From Macrotis lagotis (taxonomy: Eukaryota; Chordata; Mammalia; Peramelemorphia; Peramelidae): a stretch of 64,000 nt of DNA. Below are positions 35,831-47,095 of the stretch, in pieces (position 1 is the first letter of the stretch; each line of letters opens with the position of its first letter). Both the position numbers and the translations under genes were made by a program. The notes below the pieces were generated by a model. That model had not been told where the DNA came from. It saw only the letters and a program-made list of their open reading frames with translations, and did no database searches. The stretch is from the NCBI RefSeq assembly GCF_037893015.1, contig NC_133660.1, positions 285,049,078 through 285,113,077 of the forward strand, read 5' to 3'.

Positions 35831-35892
35831 ATGCTTTTGGTTCCTTTGAAGGCACCTACTCTAGGAAGACTCAGGACAGGAGGAGGAATAAG
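35831..35892 (+). other. possible non-coding 5' exon (copy B)
   Basis: Counterpart of 8208-8259: acceptor CCACCTACAG, donor AAG|GTGAGG, 62 nt. Confidence 0.2.
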
Positions 35893-38016
35893 GTGAGGTG
35901 CAGCAGAATCAGGGTCATCTGCTTTGAATTTCTCTGAGCAAACCCCTTTCTCTGGGCCTCAGTTTCCTCCCGGGTGAAACAGCAGGACTAGATGAGCTCC
36001 ACTCTTCTCACTCCTACATTTCTGGGCTGCTTCCAGCTCTGAGGTGTTAGGATTTGTGATATCCCTAAAGAACAGAGGTCATCATTTCTCTGCTGCTTCA
36101 GAAGCTTCTATGGCTCTCTGTCACTTCCACCATAAAATAGGAAGTTGGTCTTGCATTTAAGAACCTTTAGTACTTGATTCTGATTCCTGTCAGACTTAAC
36201 ATTTGTGCCACACTGGCCTATTGACTATTCCCGGAACATGACATTTCCTACTCACACTCAGGCCTTTGTGGAGACTGGGTTGGGCCTCCCTCCAAGCCCA
36301 GTGTTCTATCCATGGGACATCCTAGCTACCTGAGTGATGGGTTTTGGACACAGAACCGACCTTTAGTGTCAAGGGATAGTTGTGGAATTTGTCGTGAATG
36401 AGAGCAGCTCTAGGGAGGAGGGCAAGGATAGAGGCTGGCATAGTGCCCAGGACCGCTCTTGCCTAGAGCTTGCCTTGCAAGGAGAGGAGGATGGAAATTA
36501 GTGGGGGGAGCATGAAGACCTCTACTTTAAAAGAAGAGGAGGCCCACACAGAAGGGGAAGAGGCTGCCCATTTGGTAGACTTCAGAGAATGCTAATTTTA
36601 TTGATATGGTTCCTATAAGACCCCTAATTTCTCTACCACTTTGTACATGGTCTTGGAGTGATCCTTTGCTTGGAAAATTGACCTGATGCTGACCTAAGTG
36701 CAACAAGTGCCTGGGGTAGATGGGTTGGTCTTTGGGAGACAGTATTCCAAGCCAGTCCAATTTTCTGGCAACAACACAACCTCAGAGACTCTAGTGTCCT
36801 CTCCACACTTGGAGGAAGCAGTGGTGGTGGGGCAAGCAGGTTCATGGCCTAGATGAGGAATCAATTCCAGAGTTGCAGAGTATGTCCCTGAACATCGATC
36901 CAAGTCCATCTACCACCCACATCTGCTCAGATACTGAGGGGTTTCCATCACTGCTTAAGGCATCTCATCCCTCTTTGGGGGGAATTCAAATTGCCAGCAA
37001 GTTTTTTTCTGAGTCATCCTTGCTCTGTCTTCTGCTGCCAGAATGAAGCATGTCTATCTGAGGGATCTCCATCTTAGTCTTTTTCTCCCAGCTCCTGATC
37101 CCAGACATATTCCTTTGACTTAAGATTGTGCTGTCCTGATAAGGTAATTCCTAGGAAAGGGATGTGAATTGAAGCCACCATTAGTTATTACCCTTTACTA
37201 GGAATTAGCTGAATTAGTTTATCTTCCTGTTGTAGATTAATTTATATCTTCCACGAGTTATAGATGGTATCATGTTTTTTCACTGAGTAAAGTAGAGAAA
37301 GATGCCAGTTGAAGGTCTGAGTCATTTTCTATTTTGTAGGGATTGGGCAAGCACTGCGTCGGGTCTCAAAAAAGAATGTAGGTCAAAGGGGGAACCTTGA
37401 CTCCTACCTAGTTTTGCTTGTTAGTGACTGGTTCTGAACTTAAGTTTCCTTCTCCATGGTCACCACTGAGGACCTTTGTAGGCTTATGCTTGCATTTCTA
37501 GGAGAGTAGGGGGGAAAAATGATACCCAGGACCCTCTCTGTTTGAATCAGAGACAGAAGGAGAAGAGAGGCATATTGAGGATAACACGACTTTGGCCTTT
37601 GCCTGCCTACTTTGGTACTGACGAGGTTCAGGAGTGTTTCCACAGTGTTCAGATTCAGACCGGCTCTGAATCTGAGGGCATTTATTTTTCTTTTAGGGTT
37701 CATGCTCCCAGCAGATTCCATTCCCTAGGGGAGGCAGGCTGCTGAACTGAATGAAACTAGAGGCTTATATTGGACAAGAAATACTGACAAACTCTGAGGA
37801 CCTGGGTCAAGCCAAAATCAAATGATCATGGAGGCAAAATGGAGTTGCATATGCAATTACCCATAATACACACAGGAAAGACCACTATGGGGTTATTAAT
37901 GTATGATAATGATATTATGAAAGTTTGACTTAGTGTGCAGGTGTCACTAGACAAAGTTCCTTTTATGATTTATGGTCCAGTATTCTGTTGGTGTTGCTTT
38001 CTTATTTTTTTAAGGT

Positions 38017-38534
38017 TTTTTGCAAGGCAGTGGGGGTTAAGTGATTATTAAGTGTCTGAGGCTAGATTTGAACTCAGGTCCTCCTGACTCTAGGGCCAGT
38101 GCTCTATCCACTGTGCCACCTAGTGTTATGGCTTGCTTCACCTTGGGGCCCTATCAGCGATGACCTCCCTTGTGGAGGGGAGCTGAGAATAAGGAGTCAA
38201 GCCACACTGCCTTATGCCTCCAGCTCAAATTTATTACTGCTTAGCTTCTACATATACACTGTTAGGTCTTCCAGGGTAGAACAAAGAAAATGAGGGAATG
38301 GGGACGCAAGCAGGTCTATGTGCAGTACTTGCGTTACAGGATAAGGGGGTATGTTGGGGGGGGGGAGGTGGTAAAACACAGCTGTGTCCTGTGCCCTTGG
38401 GCTGTGGGGCAGAAAGACCAGCTCCCAAGGACTCCGGCACACCTTATCTCTCAGGGTGGCATTGCCAGCTCTTGAGATTGCGTTCAGGTGGCGGGCCGTT
38501 AGAATAGCCTGTGTTCCTACAACCTAGCTGCCCC
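38017..38534 (-). mobile_element. MIR-core SINE, antisense, split by an LTR
   Basis: Flanked by TGTTGCTTTCTTATT (38002-38016, 38535-38549). Its head CCACCTAG|CTGCCCC is interrupted by the LTR at 38124-38521, so the SINE is the older insertion. Confidence 0.93.
38124..38521 (-). mobile_element. solo LTR (398 bp), reverse orientation
   Basis: Starts TGTTATGGCT and ends GTTCCTACA, flanked by a perfect 6-bp duplication ACCTAG (38118-38123, 38522-38527). Reversed AATAAA near 38230. Same family as 1640-2078. A structurally whole solo LTR, class II-like by duplication length; younger than the SINE it splits. Confidence 0.92.
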
Positions 38535-38621
38535 TGTTGCTTTCTTATTGACTGGCTTCTGTGATATGTCTTAATAGGATGATGTAACCAAGTGTGCTTA
38601 GGTCAAGGTATACTTTGATAT

Positions 38622-38765
38622 TCTTTTTTTTTGTAAGGCAATGGGATTAAGTGACTTTCCCAAGGTCAAACAGCTAGGAATTATTAAGTGCCTGAGGCTG
38701 GATTTGAACTTAGGTCCTCCTGACTCCAAGGCCAATGCTCTATCCACTGCACTACCTAGCTGCCA
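38622..38765 (-). mobile_element. MIR-core SINE, antisense
   Basis: TTTTGTAAGGCAATGGGATT ... CACTACCTAGCTGCC; flanked by TACTTTGATATTCT-like sequence on both sides. Confidence 0.92.
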
Positions 38766-39719
38766 TGTACTTTGATATTCTAGTGGGGCTCTAGAAGGAA
38801 GTTAGGACACTGGAACTGGGTTATTGGGTAGGATTTCATTGTTCTTCCCTCAAAGAAGTGGGACCCAAATTTATTTGGGAGAAAAGATGAAATACATGGT
38901 TCTTGTAGCTGTTTCAGGCTGACAAGAGTTGAAAGATGTCCTGCTTCAGGGGAGGGAAATGATTTAATTAGAATAAGTTTGGGCACATGCCCTGATTTAA
39001 GTATGGGAGGTGCCAGATGACAGAGGTCCTGGTGTTCAGCTCCAAGGGAGTTGCCTAGAGCAGGGAGGGCCTGGCACCTGACCACCACTCTATCAGCTTT
39101 ACTGTCTCCAAACAGGTTGATTTAATGTTGTTGGAGCTAGTGCCTGAAAATAATGCTGGTGGATGTGAGCTCTCATTCTGTAAAGGACCCTTTGAACTTG
39201 TAAAGGTCTTTGATTTTCATCAAACCTTCAATCTATATTTTCCATTATGGCATTTAAAAAAATAACTGCAGAATACTAAAGTATAATTTTTAAACTTTAA
39301 TTTTCTTGTATCTTCTGCCCCCTGAAAACATGGCTAATGTGTAAATGTTTTGCCCAATTTCACGTGTAGAACTGATTCTTTTTAAGGAGTTTCTTTGTCA
39401 GTGAATTTTTATTCCTTTAAAAAAAGAAACCAAGATCTCAACAAACTTTACTAAATCTCTTTTCACAATTGTCTTATGTCACTCTCATTTTCCCCTTCAG
39501 GTTTTTCCCTATGACTAATCTCTTTTTTTCAAACTCTTACAAAAATTCTTGCTGGCATTGGGTCAAATTGACAGTTTTCTTTGAGGCTTTGCTTTTAAGT
39601 GTTTTTCATTATTGTCTTTTAAGTTTATGTCTTGGGCTCCTTGGCACCTAGTACCTTTTCATGAGCAAATTCTTTGCTGTTGTTTTGTTATTTTTTCAGC
39701 CTATTTCTTGACTTTGGAC

Positions 39720-40280
39720 ATTTTGTTAAAGTTGGGCTCTGCTCTCCTAAGGAGTGGAGGGCCATTTATACCAAGCTTTAGGTTTTTTTTTTTCATGCTG
39801 TTGTTTTCAGTATGGGGGGAAGGAATCTGCAAGTTTTTGGTGTTTCCAAGTTATTGTGATTCTGAGAGAAGTATAGTCACTGCCCTCTTGGTCTTTTCTG
39901 AAAGACCTATGCCCTCATGCAGAGACAAGTACTAGTACTCCTCTTGGCCCTGGAATTGTGACCAGGACCTCTGTTCCTTTGGGATAAATCACATATTCTC
40001 TTCTCTGACTTAGTTTTGCAACCCAGAATTACCTATACCAGATATCTAAGATATCAGGGCAAAATTCTTTTATAATTTCCTGAAATATGATGTTTAGGCT
40101 TTTTTTTTTTAAAAACAAATCATTGATTTTAAGTAGTCCAGTAATTATTAAATTAGCTTTTCTCAATCTATTTTCCAGGTTAATTGTTGTTTTAATGAGG
40201 TATTTCATTTTTCTTTTATCTTTCATTCTTTTGACTTTTTGGTTGTTGTTATTTATTTATTTATTTTTTGCAAGGCAATA
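39720..40280 (-). mobile_element. L1 5' UTR and ORF1 pieces, antisense (copy B)
   Basis: 39830-40030 matches the L1 5' UTR of copies A (14060-14260) and C (56100-56440). 40060-40250 matches ORF1 (AATTTCCTGAAATATGATG, TCTATTTTCCAGGTTAATTG). The two pieces are in the opposite order to an intact antisense L1, so a rearrangement or two insertions are involved. Confidence 0.5.
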
Positions 40281-40404
40281 GGGTTAAGTGACTTGCCCAA
40301 TGTCACACAGCTAGGCAATTCTTAAATGTCTGAGGTCACATTTGAACTCAGGTCCTCCTGACTCCAGGGCCAAGGCTCTGTCCACTGTGCCACCTAGGTG
40401 CCCC
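40252..40404 (-). mobile_element. MIR-core SINE, antisense
   Basis: TTTTTGCAAGGCAATAGGG ... GCCACCTAGGTGCCCC. First of four SINEs in 840 bp. Confidence 0.92.
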
Positions 40405-40434
40405 CATTGTTTTGACTTTTTAAAATTTTATCTA

Positions 40435-40588
40435 GGGGTGGCTAGGTGGCGCAGTGGATAAAGCACCAGCCCTGGAGTCAGGAGTACCTGGGTTCAAATC
40501 CGGTCTCAGACACTTAATAATTACCTAGCTGTGTGGCCTTGGGCAAGCCACTTAACCCCATTTGCCTTGCAAACAAAAAAACCCTAAA
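40435..40588 (+). mobile_element. MIR-core SINE
   Basis: GGGGTGGCTAGGTGGCGCAG ... GCCTTGCAAACAAAAAAACC; near consensus, so probably young. Confidence 0.94.
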
Positions 40589-40661
40589 ATTTTATCTACA
40601 TGCCTGCATGCACATGTCCAATTATAATTTTAAAGACTTTTTAATCTTTTGTTCAGTATCC

Positions 40662-40662
<1 letters not shown>

Positions 40663-40692
<30 letters not shown>

Positions 40693-40836
40693 AGTTTTTG
40701 CAAGGCAATGGAATTAAGTGGCTTGCCCAAGGCCGTACGGCTAGGAAAATTATTAAGTGTCTGAGCTCGGATTTGAACCCAGGTCCTCCTGACTCCAAGG
40801 CCGGTGCTTTATCTACTGCACCATCTAGCCGCCCCA
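40663..40836 (-). mobile_element. MIR-core SINE, antisense
   Basis: Long poly(T) then TTTTTGCAAGGCAATGG ... CATCTAGCCGCCCC. Confidence 0.93.
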
Positions 40837-40927
40837 AATATCCTACTTTTTAAGATGTTTTTCATGTTTTGTTTTGTTTTATTTTCTTTTCCCCTGGTTT
40901 CTTGCAAAAATAAGTTTTAACATTCAT

Positions 40928-41087
40928 TTTTTTTTTTTTTTTTTTAGGTTTTGCGAGGCAAATGGGGTTAAGTGGCTTGCCCGAGGCCACACAGGTAGGT
41001 AATTATTAAGTGTCTGAGACCGGATTTGAACCCAAGTACTCCTGACTCCAGGGCTGGTGCTTTATCCACTGCGCCACCTAGCCACCC
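40928..41087 (-). mobile_element. MIR-core SINE, antisense
   Basis: Poly(T), TTTTGCGAGGCAAATGGGG ... GCCACCTAGCCACCC; AACATTCATTTTT on both sides is the target duplication. Confidence 0.95.
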
Positions 41088-41239
41088 AACATTCATTTTT
41101 AAAACTTTGAGTTCTGAATTCTCTCAATTCTTCCTATCCCATTTTCCCCGTTGAGAAAGCAAGTTATTTGATAGATGTTGAAATTGTGCAGTCACGTACA
41201 ACATTACACAGTAGTCATGCTATGAAAGTAAACAAAGTA

Positions 41240-43420
41240 AACATCCTTGTTTTACTCCATTGAGGACCAGGAAAGTATCGTCTACTATCTAGAACCTGGA
41301 CAAACATATCATTGTGAAATTGATGAACTTCGGCAGGCCTCAAAATTTTGACATAATTTGTCACACATCCTTACAACTGATGGTATCAAAGGCCTCAGCT
41401 ATTATTTTTTCTGGCATTTTCCCCTGGTATTCTTAGGTAGCAAACCTCCTATGGACTGTTTCTTGACCCTTTTTGAAGTCAGACTGACTCTCAGGTAGGT
41501 GGCCTTCTTCCAGGGGAAGGATCAGATTATTAAGGAGGGATTCTTGCAAGAATCTTACCAGCATTAAGAGAAAAGCACTCCTTCCATTGTCACAGGATGA
41601 TCTAATCCCTTTATCTTTATTGAGATGGTCAATGGAGGCATCCTTGAATTCCTGGAGGATAATCCATTTATGCCATATTGGTTGGAAAATTTCAGTCAGT
41701 TTTCATATGAGCAATGGAGCCCCCCTCCCCCCTGCTCGTAAATCTCAGCTGCAATAGAATCATCACCAGCTGCTTTGTCACATAAAGTTATTCAAAACCG
41801 CTTCTTTGACCTAGGTGAGCAAATACAGTGCTGTACATCAAATCTCTGAAAGCTGCCCATTCCTTTTCTACTCCGCTGTTGCCAGCTGTGTGTTGGTTCA
41901 ACTTTCTCTCCACATTAGCAACAAACTGTTCCTGCTCAAAGAAGTACTCTAACCTTTTGGCATTAATTCTTCTGGTAGACATTTTTCCTTGGGGCCATGG
42001 ATATGAATGTGAATAATCAGCCAGAAGAGGATGATTCTATGATCAGTCCAGCACTCTGCACAACACATTGCCTTCATCACTCTCATATCCTGGCTATGTC
42101 TTTTCCCTAAAATCACATTTTTTTATTACATGCCAATGGTTGCTGCAAGGATGCATCCAGGAAGTTTTATTGCCTTTAGGTAAACTAAAGACAGCATTTG
42201 TGATGAGGTCATGAGATACATAATTCTTCAGTTGTAGGTGATCATTGCTGTTGCTGTTTCACTTCATTCCTCCCAAGGACTCCTTACCTTGTCTGGTAAT
42301 TTGAGCCTACTCTAGCATTAAAGTCACTAAGAAATATAAGCTTGTCCTCTGTTGATACACTGATGGTAAAGTTTACATAAAATTGTTTTTTGACTTCATT
42401 AGGTTTCTTCATGGCGGGAGCATAGGTACTAATGATGTTTGCTTGGTGTTTTTCTTCAAGTGGCAATCTCATTGTCATGAGCTTGTCAGCTACTCCTTTT
42501 GTTGGCATTCAACCTTGTTGACTAGATGAGATCTGATTGCAAAACCTATCCCAGCTTCACAGTGATCCCCTTCACTATGGACACTCCAGAAAAATGTGTA
42601 TGTAGCCCTGACTTCACTAAACTGGCCTTCATTTGCTAGTCTTGCTTCTCTTAGGGCTACTATTGGATATAATACCTGCTGAATTCTCTTGCAACAAGAA
42701 CTGTTCATCTTTCAGGTCTATTGGATCTTGGGTTGTGGGCATATACCATGTACTGATGGTGTGGGGACTCTTCTTTGAAGAAATTTTTGTACATTTTTTG
42801 GTCAGACCATAGAGTAGAACCCTGCCTGCTGTGCTAATCAGGCCAGGGTTGGGTAAGCAGACAACTTTTAGGGCACATTTTCTAACCCCTTCCTCACACC
42901 AGGAGGTGAGCAGTTTTGTCCTCAAAAGGCTACTCTTTCACTTAGGGGGCTGAGCTTTCAGTGAGCAAATGACTCTCTGGCCTGTATGCTATATGCTGCC
43001 TATATGCAGTATTTTGACAACAGCTCCCATAGTACCTGCTGCTTTATCATTTGCCTGTTGCCTCAGGACTTTGAGATAAGCTTGATCTAGTGGCCTGGAT
43101 GATGCCTTTTGTTTTGTGCATAAATTGGATTTAAGTGAGGCAGAGTTGTATGAAACTGTTGGTCTCATTCTCTCTTCCAAAGCCATCACAGTCCAGTGGC
43201 AAGACAGAGTCAAGACAACTAGATTCAATGGACGACCTTGGCATCTTTGATGTCTCAGCAAGCTCAAAGCCCTCCACAGCAATGGATTCAGCTGCCTGCA
43301 TGGCTGTTGCAACAAATTGTTCTCATCTTCCCATTCCACCAGGGGGAGTTTTTTACATGCTTGGAATAGACACTGATGGCCTTGAAACCCCTTGGTTACC
43401 CTCAACCTGGTTTAGCCTAT
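41240..43420 (-). mobile_element. non-LTR retrotransposon (LINE, not L1), broken
   Basis: On the minus strand, in order: EARLANEGQFSEV, EAGIGFAIRSHLVNK, DKLMTMRLPLEEK, IISTYAPAMKKPNEVK, LIFLSDFNARVGS (endonuclease motifs), then near 41710-41780 a reverse-transcriptase entry segment reading like DKAAGDDSIAAEIYE. Only fragments stay open; frames are broken many times. The wording is that of RTE/L2-like LINEs common across animals; I could not settle the clade. Confidence 0.75.
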
Positions 43421-43429
43421 TGACTAAAA

Positions 43430-43980
43430 GAGTTTACCTACAGTTTCTTGGAGCCACAGGTGAGAATTAGGTGACTTAGGTGGATATCAGAGGTGGAAAT
43501 GAGCCCTGCAAAAGCAGCCCTTACACCAAAGGTACTACTCTTGCCCCACTATGTAGGTGAGAGAGGCCTGCCTCATATTCTGGGTACTAGTTTATTTGAC
43601 TTTTACCCTGTTTTGTATGACTTGGGAAGCTGAGTAATTACAAAGATAGGGATATCTTCAACAGATATGTGGAAATTCATAGGAAGGGTAGATTGAGATT
43701 GAAGAAAATAAGTTCAGTCTTGGCCATTCTGATTTGGGGTGCCCATGGTCTATCCTGCAGTTTTGAGGAAGCAGAATCAGGATAACAATTTATGCAATAG
43801 TGATAATACTATAAAAACAGACTGCTCTGAAAGCTGTGAGCATTATGAGACTGTTCTTGACTTCAGAGGACTAGGCATGAAACATGCCCTCCCCTATAAA
43901 GACCTTTAGGGTACAGAAGGAAATATGCACTATATATGGTATATGTGAGATTATTTATCTTTGTACATTACTCTATCTAT
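43430..43980. other. intergenic sequence, no gene seen
   Basis: No recognisable repeat or frame. Confidence 0.4.
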
Positions 43981-43987
43981 CCATATC

Positions 43988-43990
<3 letters not shown>

Positions 43991-44030
<40 letters not shown>
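43991..44030. repeat. (TC)n microsatellite
   Basis: About 20 perfect CT units. Confidence 0.97.
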
Positions 44031-44038
<8 letters not shown>

Positions 44039-44142
44039 GCCTTTGAGGGAATTTGTTTTGCTTGACTATTCATATTTGTTATAAATATTTTTTCTTTTCA
44101 TTTCATGAGGTGGAGGGTAGGAAGGAGAGAAAATAGATTGCT

Positions 44143-44298
44143 GTTGATTTTTTTAGGGTTTTACAAGGCAATGGGGTTAAGTGGCTTGGCCAAGGCCACA
44201 CAGCTAGGTCATTATGAAGTGTCTGAGGCCAGGTTTGAACTCAGGTACTCCTGACTCCAGGGCTGGTGCTCTATTCACTGCGTCACCTCGCCACCTCT
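44143..44298 (-). mobile_element. MIR-core SINE, antisense
   Basis: TTTACAAGGCAATGGGGTTA ... GTCACCTCGCCACC. Confidence 0.9.
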
Positions 44299-44539
44299 GT
44301 GCTGATTTTTTTTTTCAATAGAGAGGTCAAGGTATCTTATAGAAGAAAAATGTTCCGTGTACTTCTGGTTATAATCACTGATCTGTTGTTTCACTTTCTT
44401 ACAAGAGACACTGACACAATGAAAGCATTCTATAAATATTTGTAGTGTAAAAAGAAAACACATCAAGAAAAGTATAATAAAAGCTCTCTCTAATGTAATG
44501 TGGCTCTGGAGGCGTAGCTTGCAAGGAAGGTGAGAAAAG

Positions 44540-44778
44540 AAATCTGGATGGTACAGTGAATGGAGCACTGAGCCTTAAGTCAGGGATAGCTGAGATCAAA
44601 TCTGACCTCAGACACTTACTAGCGGTATGAACTTGACCAAGTTGCCTTGCATCCAGAACCATCTTGAGTAGTCCTGATTCATATTAGCACAGCCCCCTCA
44701 CTCACATCCAATTCCCCTGCATGTTATGTCATCACTCCCCTGATGTCATGGTCTTCTTCGAGAACAAAGGACAAACAT
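44540..44778 (+). mobile_element. long-class SINE, diverged
   Basis: GATGGTACAGTGAATGGAG ... CATCCAGAACCATC ... GATGTCATGGTCTTCTTCG. Confidence 0.85.
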
Positions 44779-44984
44779 CTTCATCAATTTCCTTTGATTC
44801 TGGCCAGGATGGGGAGTAGGAAGGGGAGGACAGAAGCCCAAGCACTCTACTCTCCTGAGAGAGTTGGGGCACTGCCCCCTTAACTATGGTAAGTCTCTTG
44901 ACCATTTTTGGAGAATGAGGACTCCCAAGCTCGGTATCCAAGGCTTGACTCCCTTCCTACCAAATACTAGTTTCACAATGATGA

Positions 44985-45165
44985 TGAAGGCAAATCTAGC
45001 CTCAGATACTTGGCTGTTTGACCTTGGACAAGTCATTTACCCCTGACTGCCTCGCATCCAGGGCTGTCTCCAGTCATCCTGATTCATATCTGGACACTGG
45101 ACCCACATGGCTTTGGAGGAGAACGTGAGGCTGGTATTCAAGAACAGGGACAAACAACAAGTTCC
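44985..45165 (+). mobile_element. long-class SINE fragment
   Basis: Core and 3' domain only: CATCCAGGGCTGTCTCCAGTC, GGACCCACATGGCTTTGG. Confidence 0.8.
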
Positions 45166-45546
45166 ACAATGAACTTACATTGTAAAGCAACCCATTTATC
45201 GAAGTCAATAGCAAAACAGAATCAGAGAAACAGATTGGAGGATAATATCTACAGACGATGCAGCTTAATGGAGTTCTCCCATTGGGAGTGAGGTAGCTCC
45301 GCTCAACCAGATATCCCCCAAGGGAAAATTTCCCTGAAGTCTCTAGTATTACATGCTGAGAATGAGGATGCTAAAAGATACCAACTCCTCTCAGATTTGC
45401 TTCTTCCCAGTCTTTCTTCCCTTTAAGCAATCTGAAAGGAGATTGGTATTGAGCAATTTTTCTCCCATATTGGAAGCCAGAAGAGTCCAGGATCTCCTCC
45501 CTCTCTTTTCTCTCTTCCATTCAGTTTGCCCTTCAAGAAGCATTCT

Positions 45547-45603
45547 AGGGGCGGCTAGGTGGCCCTGGAGTCAGGAGTACCTGAGTTCAAATCCGGCCTC
45601 AGA
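45547..45603 (+). mobile_element. 57-bp SINE head without core or tail
   Basis: GGGGCGGCTAGGTGG joined directly to CCTGGAGTCAGGAGTACC and GTTCAAATCC, stopping at CTCAGA. A 6-bp repeat CATTCT flanks it (45541-45546, 45604-45609), and the copy A site lacks it. Confidence 0.85.
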
Positions 45604-46197
45604 CATTCTGAGGAATCAGTCTCCATAATAGGGAGAGAGTCCCTACAATTGATCCTTCAAGTCCAAAGTTATAGCACTTTGCAATTGATCATGTGGGACC
45701 ATTAGCATAGGAAAAATATCAGACCCAGAGACAGAGAAACTAGAGTCATTGAAATACTTAGGATAATTATTAAACCCATAGCAGCTGATGAAGTTACCAC
45801 GGGAGAGAAAAAGTGAAGAGAGAAGAGAGGAGGCCCAAGACAGAGATCACGATTAGAGGAGTCAATATGGATGATGAATCAGCAAAAGCAATTGAGAAGG
45901 GATGATCAGATAGGCAGAAGACCCAGAAGAAATTAATGTCCCAAATCCCATAGAGAAGTCTGAGAAGACAATATCAAATGCTTAATTGAACAAAACTGTA
46001 TATATCTTGTTTGTATATAGTTCATTGGGGGGAAAAGCCTCAAATAAGCATTTGAACTACCTTCCTGGCTACTTTCTTTCCTCTGGGATTTTGTGACACA
46101 TTTACTTCCCTACCTATTAAGGAAAAAGAAAATCAAAGCCCCTTGCAACAGGGATGTACTATAAAGGAGCATTGATCCTCTGGAATCACTGTAAACA

Positions 46198-46230
46198 TGA
46201 AATATAAAAATAAAATAAAAAATAATATAA

Positions 46231-46261
<31 letters not shown>

Positions 46262-46315
46262 AAGAAATAAAAAGAAAAAAGAAATAAAGAAATAAAAAAA
46301 TAAAAGAATAAGAGT
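46198..46315. repeat. (TAAA)n microsatellite
   Basis: AATAAATAAATAAA units with GAAA interruptions. Confidence 0.95.
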
Positions 46316-46374
46316 GGAGAGGGATTTGTCTCTGAATTATTTCCTTTTGAAGTACATTAAAAAAGATGAGAATG

Positions 46375-46532
46375 GGGCGGCTAGGTGGTGCAGTGGATAT
46401 GGCACCAGCCCTGGAGTCAGGAGTACCTGCATTCAAATTTGACCTCAGACACTTAATAATTACCTAGCTGTGTGGCCTTGGGCAAGTCACTTAGCCCCAT
46501 TGCCTTGCAAAAACCTAAAAAAAAAAGAAAAA
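46375..46532 (+). mobile_element. MIR-core SINE
   Basis: GGGGCGGCTAGGTGGTGCAG head to A-rich tail; AAAAAAGATGAG(A/G)AT-like duplication on both sides. Confidence 0.93.
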
Positions 46533-46564
46533 AAAGATGAGGATAATATAAAGTTGTTACTATT

Positions 46565-47095
46565 ACTACTACTGTTAGATCACAATTCCAGGGCTACAGA
46601 GGACATCCTGGAGCATCGAGCCCAGCCCACCTGCCACCTCTGCTCAAAGACTTGCATTGAAGGGATCTGTTCAAATTGTTGGCAAGATTTCCCAGAACCC
46701 CGACAGCCTTCCGCTGTCAGAAAGAAGCATACTTGAAGACATCAATCTGAGGTGTCTGCTCTTCCCACCCCCACCTTCTTTTCTCCAGGTTCCTGATCCC
46801 TAGATTCTCATTTGTAGAAATAGAGACTTGGGCTGCAGCTTTGTGGTCACCAAGTCCTACCCTTTTATTTAAAAAGTTAGGAAACTAAGGACTAGGGAAG
46901 GTGTGACATTCAAGATCATATAGGTAACAAGCAGATGAGGCAGAATTTACACTGACCTTAATTCTAAGTCCAGAATTTTCATTCTGAAAAGATGCCACAA
47001 GACCAGAAAACTGGTTCAAATCTTGTTAGATGAGATTGATTAGGGGTAAATGTAACATTTTCCCCTTGGGATTAAAAAAATCATCTTCCCAAGTA
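46565..47095 (+). repeat. copy C block matching copy B, plus MIR-type fragment
   Basis: 46565-46800 aligns with copy B 36850-37110. 46805-46990 looks like an old MIR-type fragment (AAACTAAGGACTAGGGAAGG, ATCATATAGGTAACAAGC). Confidence 0.6.

Larger units (their letters stand above)
33270..40060 (+). pseudogene. PLAAT copy B: duplicated block with no coding exons left
   Basis: 33270-36545 aligns with copy A 4790-8885; 36850-39110 aligns with copy C 46570-46800 then 50330-51650; 39120-39710 aligns with the introns after exon 3 in copy C (59225-59720, 61780-62000). The parts missing between these joins are those holding exon 1 (A 11926, C 49124) and exons 2-3. No PKPGD, VNNKHDD or CEHF-like segment occurs on either strand. 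The only exon-like remnant is 35831-35892. It is a gutted duplicate. Confidence 0.7.
45340..46565 (+). repeat. duplicated block, copy C 5' flank
   Basis: Aligns with copy A 4240-5170 (for example CAACTGATCATGTGGGACTATTA against CAATTGATCATGTGGGACCATTA), then jumps at about 46565 to the part matching copy B 36855. The equivalent of A 5200-8885 is missing. Confidence 0.75.

Noticed and set aside
37440-37745. Open frames in copy B as remaining PLAAT exons
   Set aside because: They match intron 1 of copy C (near 50650-50960), where frames differ; no PLAAT motif.
46110-46436. 108-residue minus-strand frame with hydrophobic repeats, resembling a membrane protein
   Set aside because: It is the TAAA microsatellite read backwards plus a SINE.
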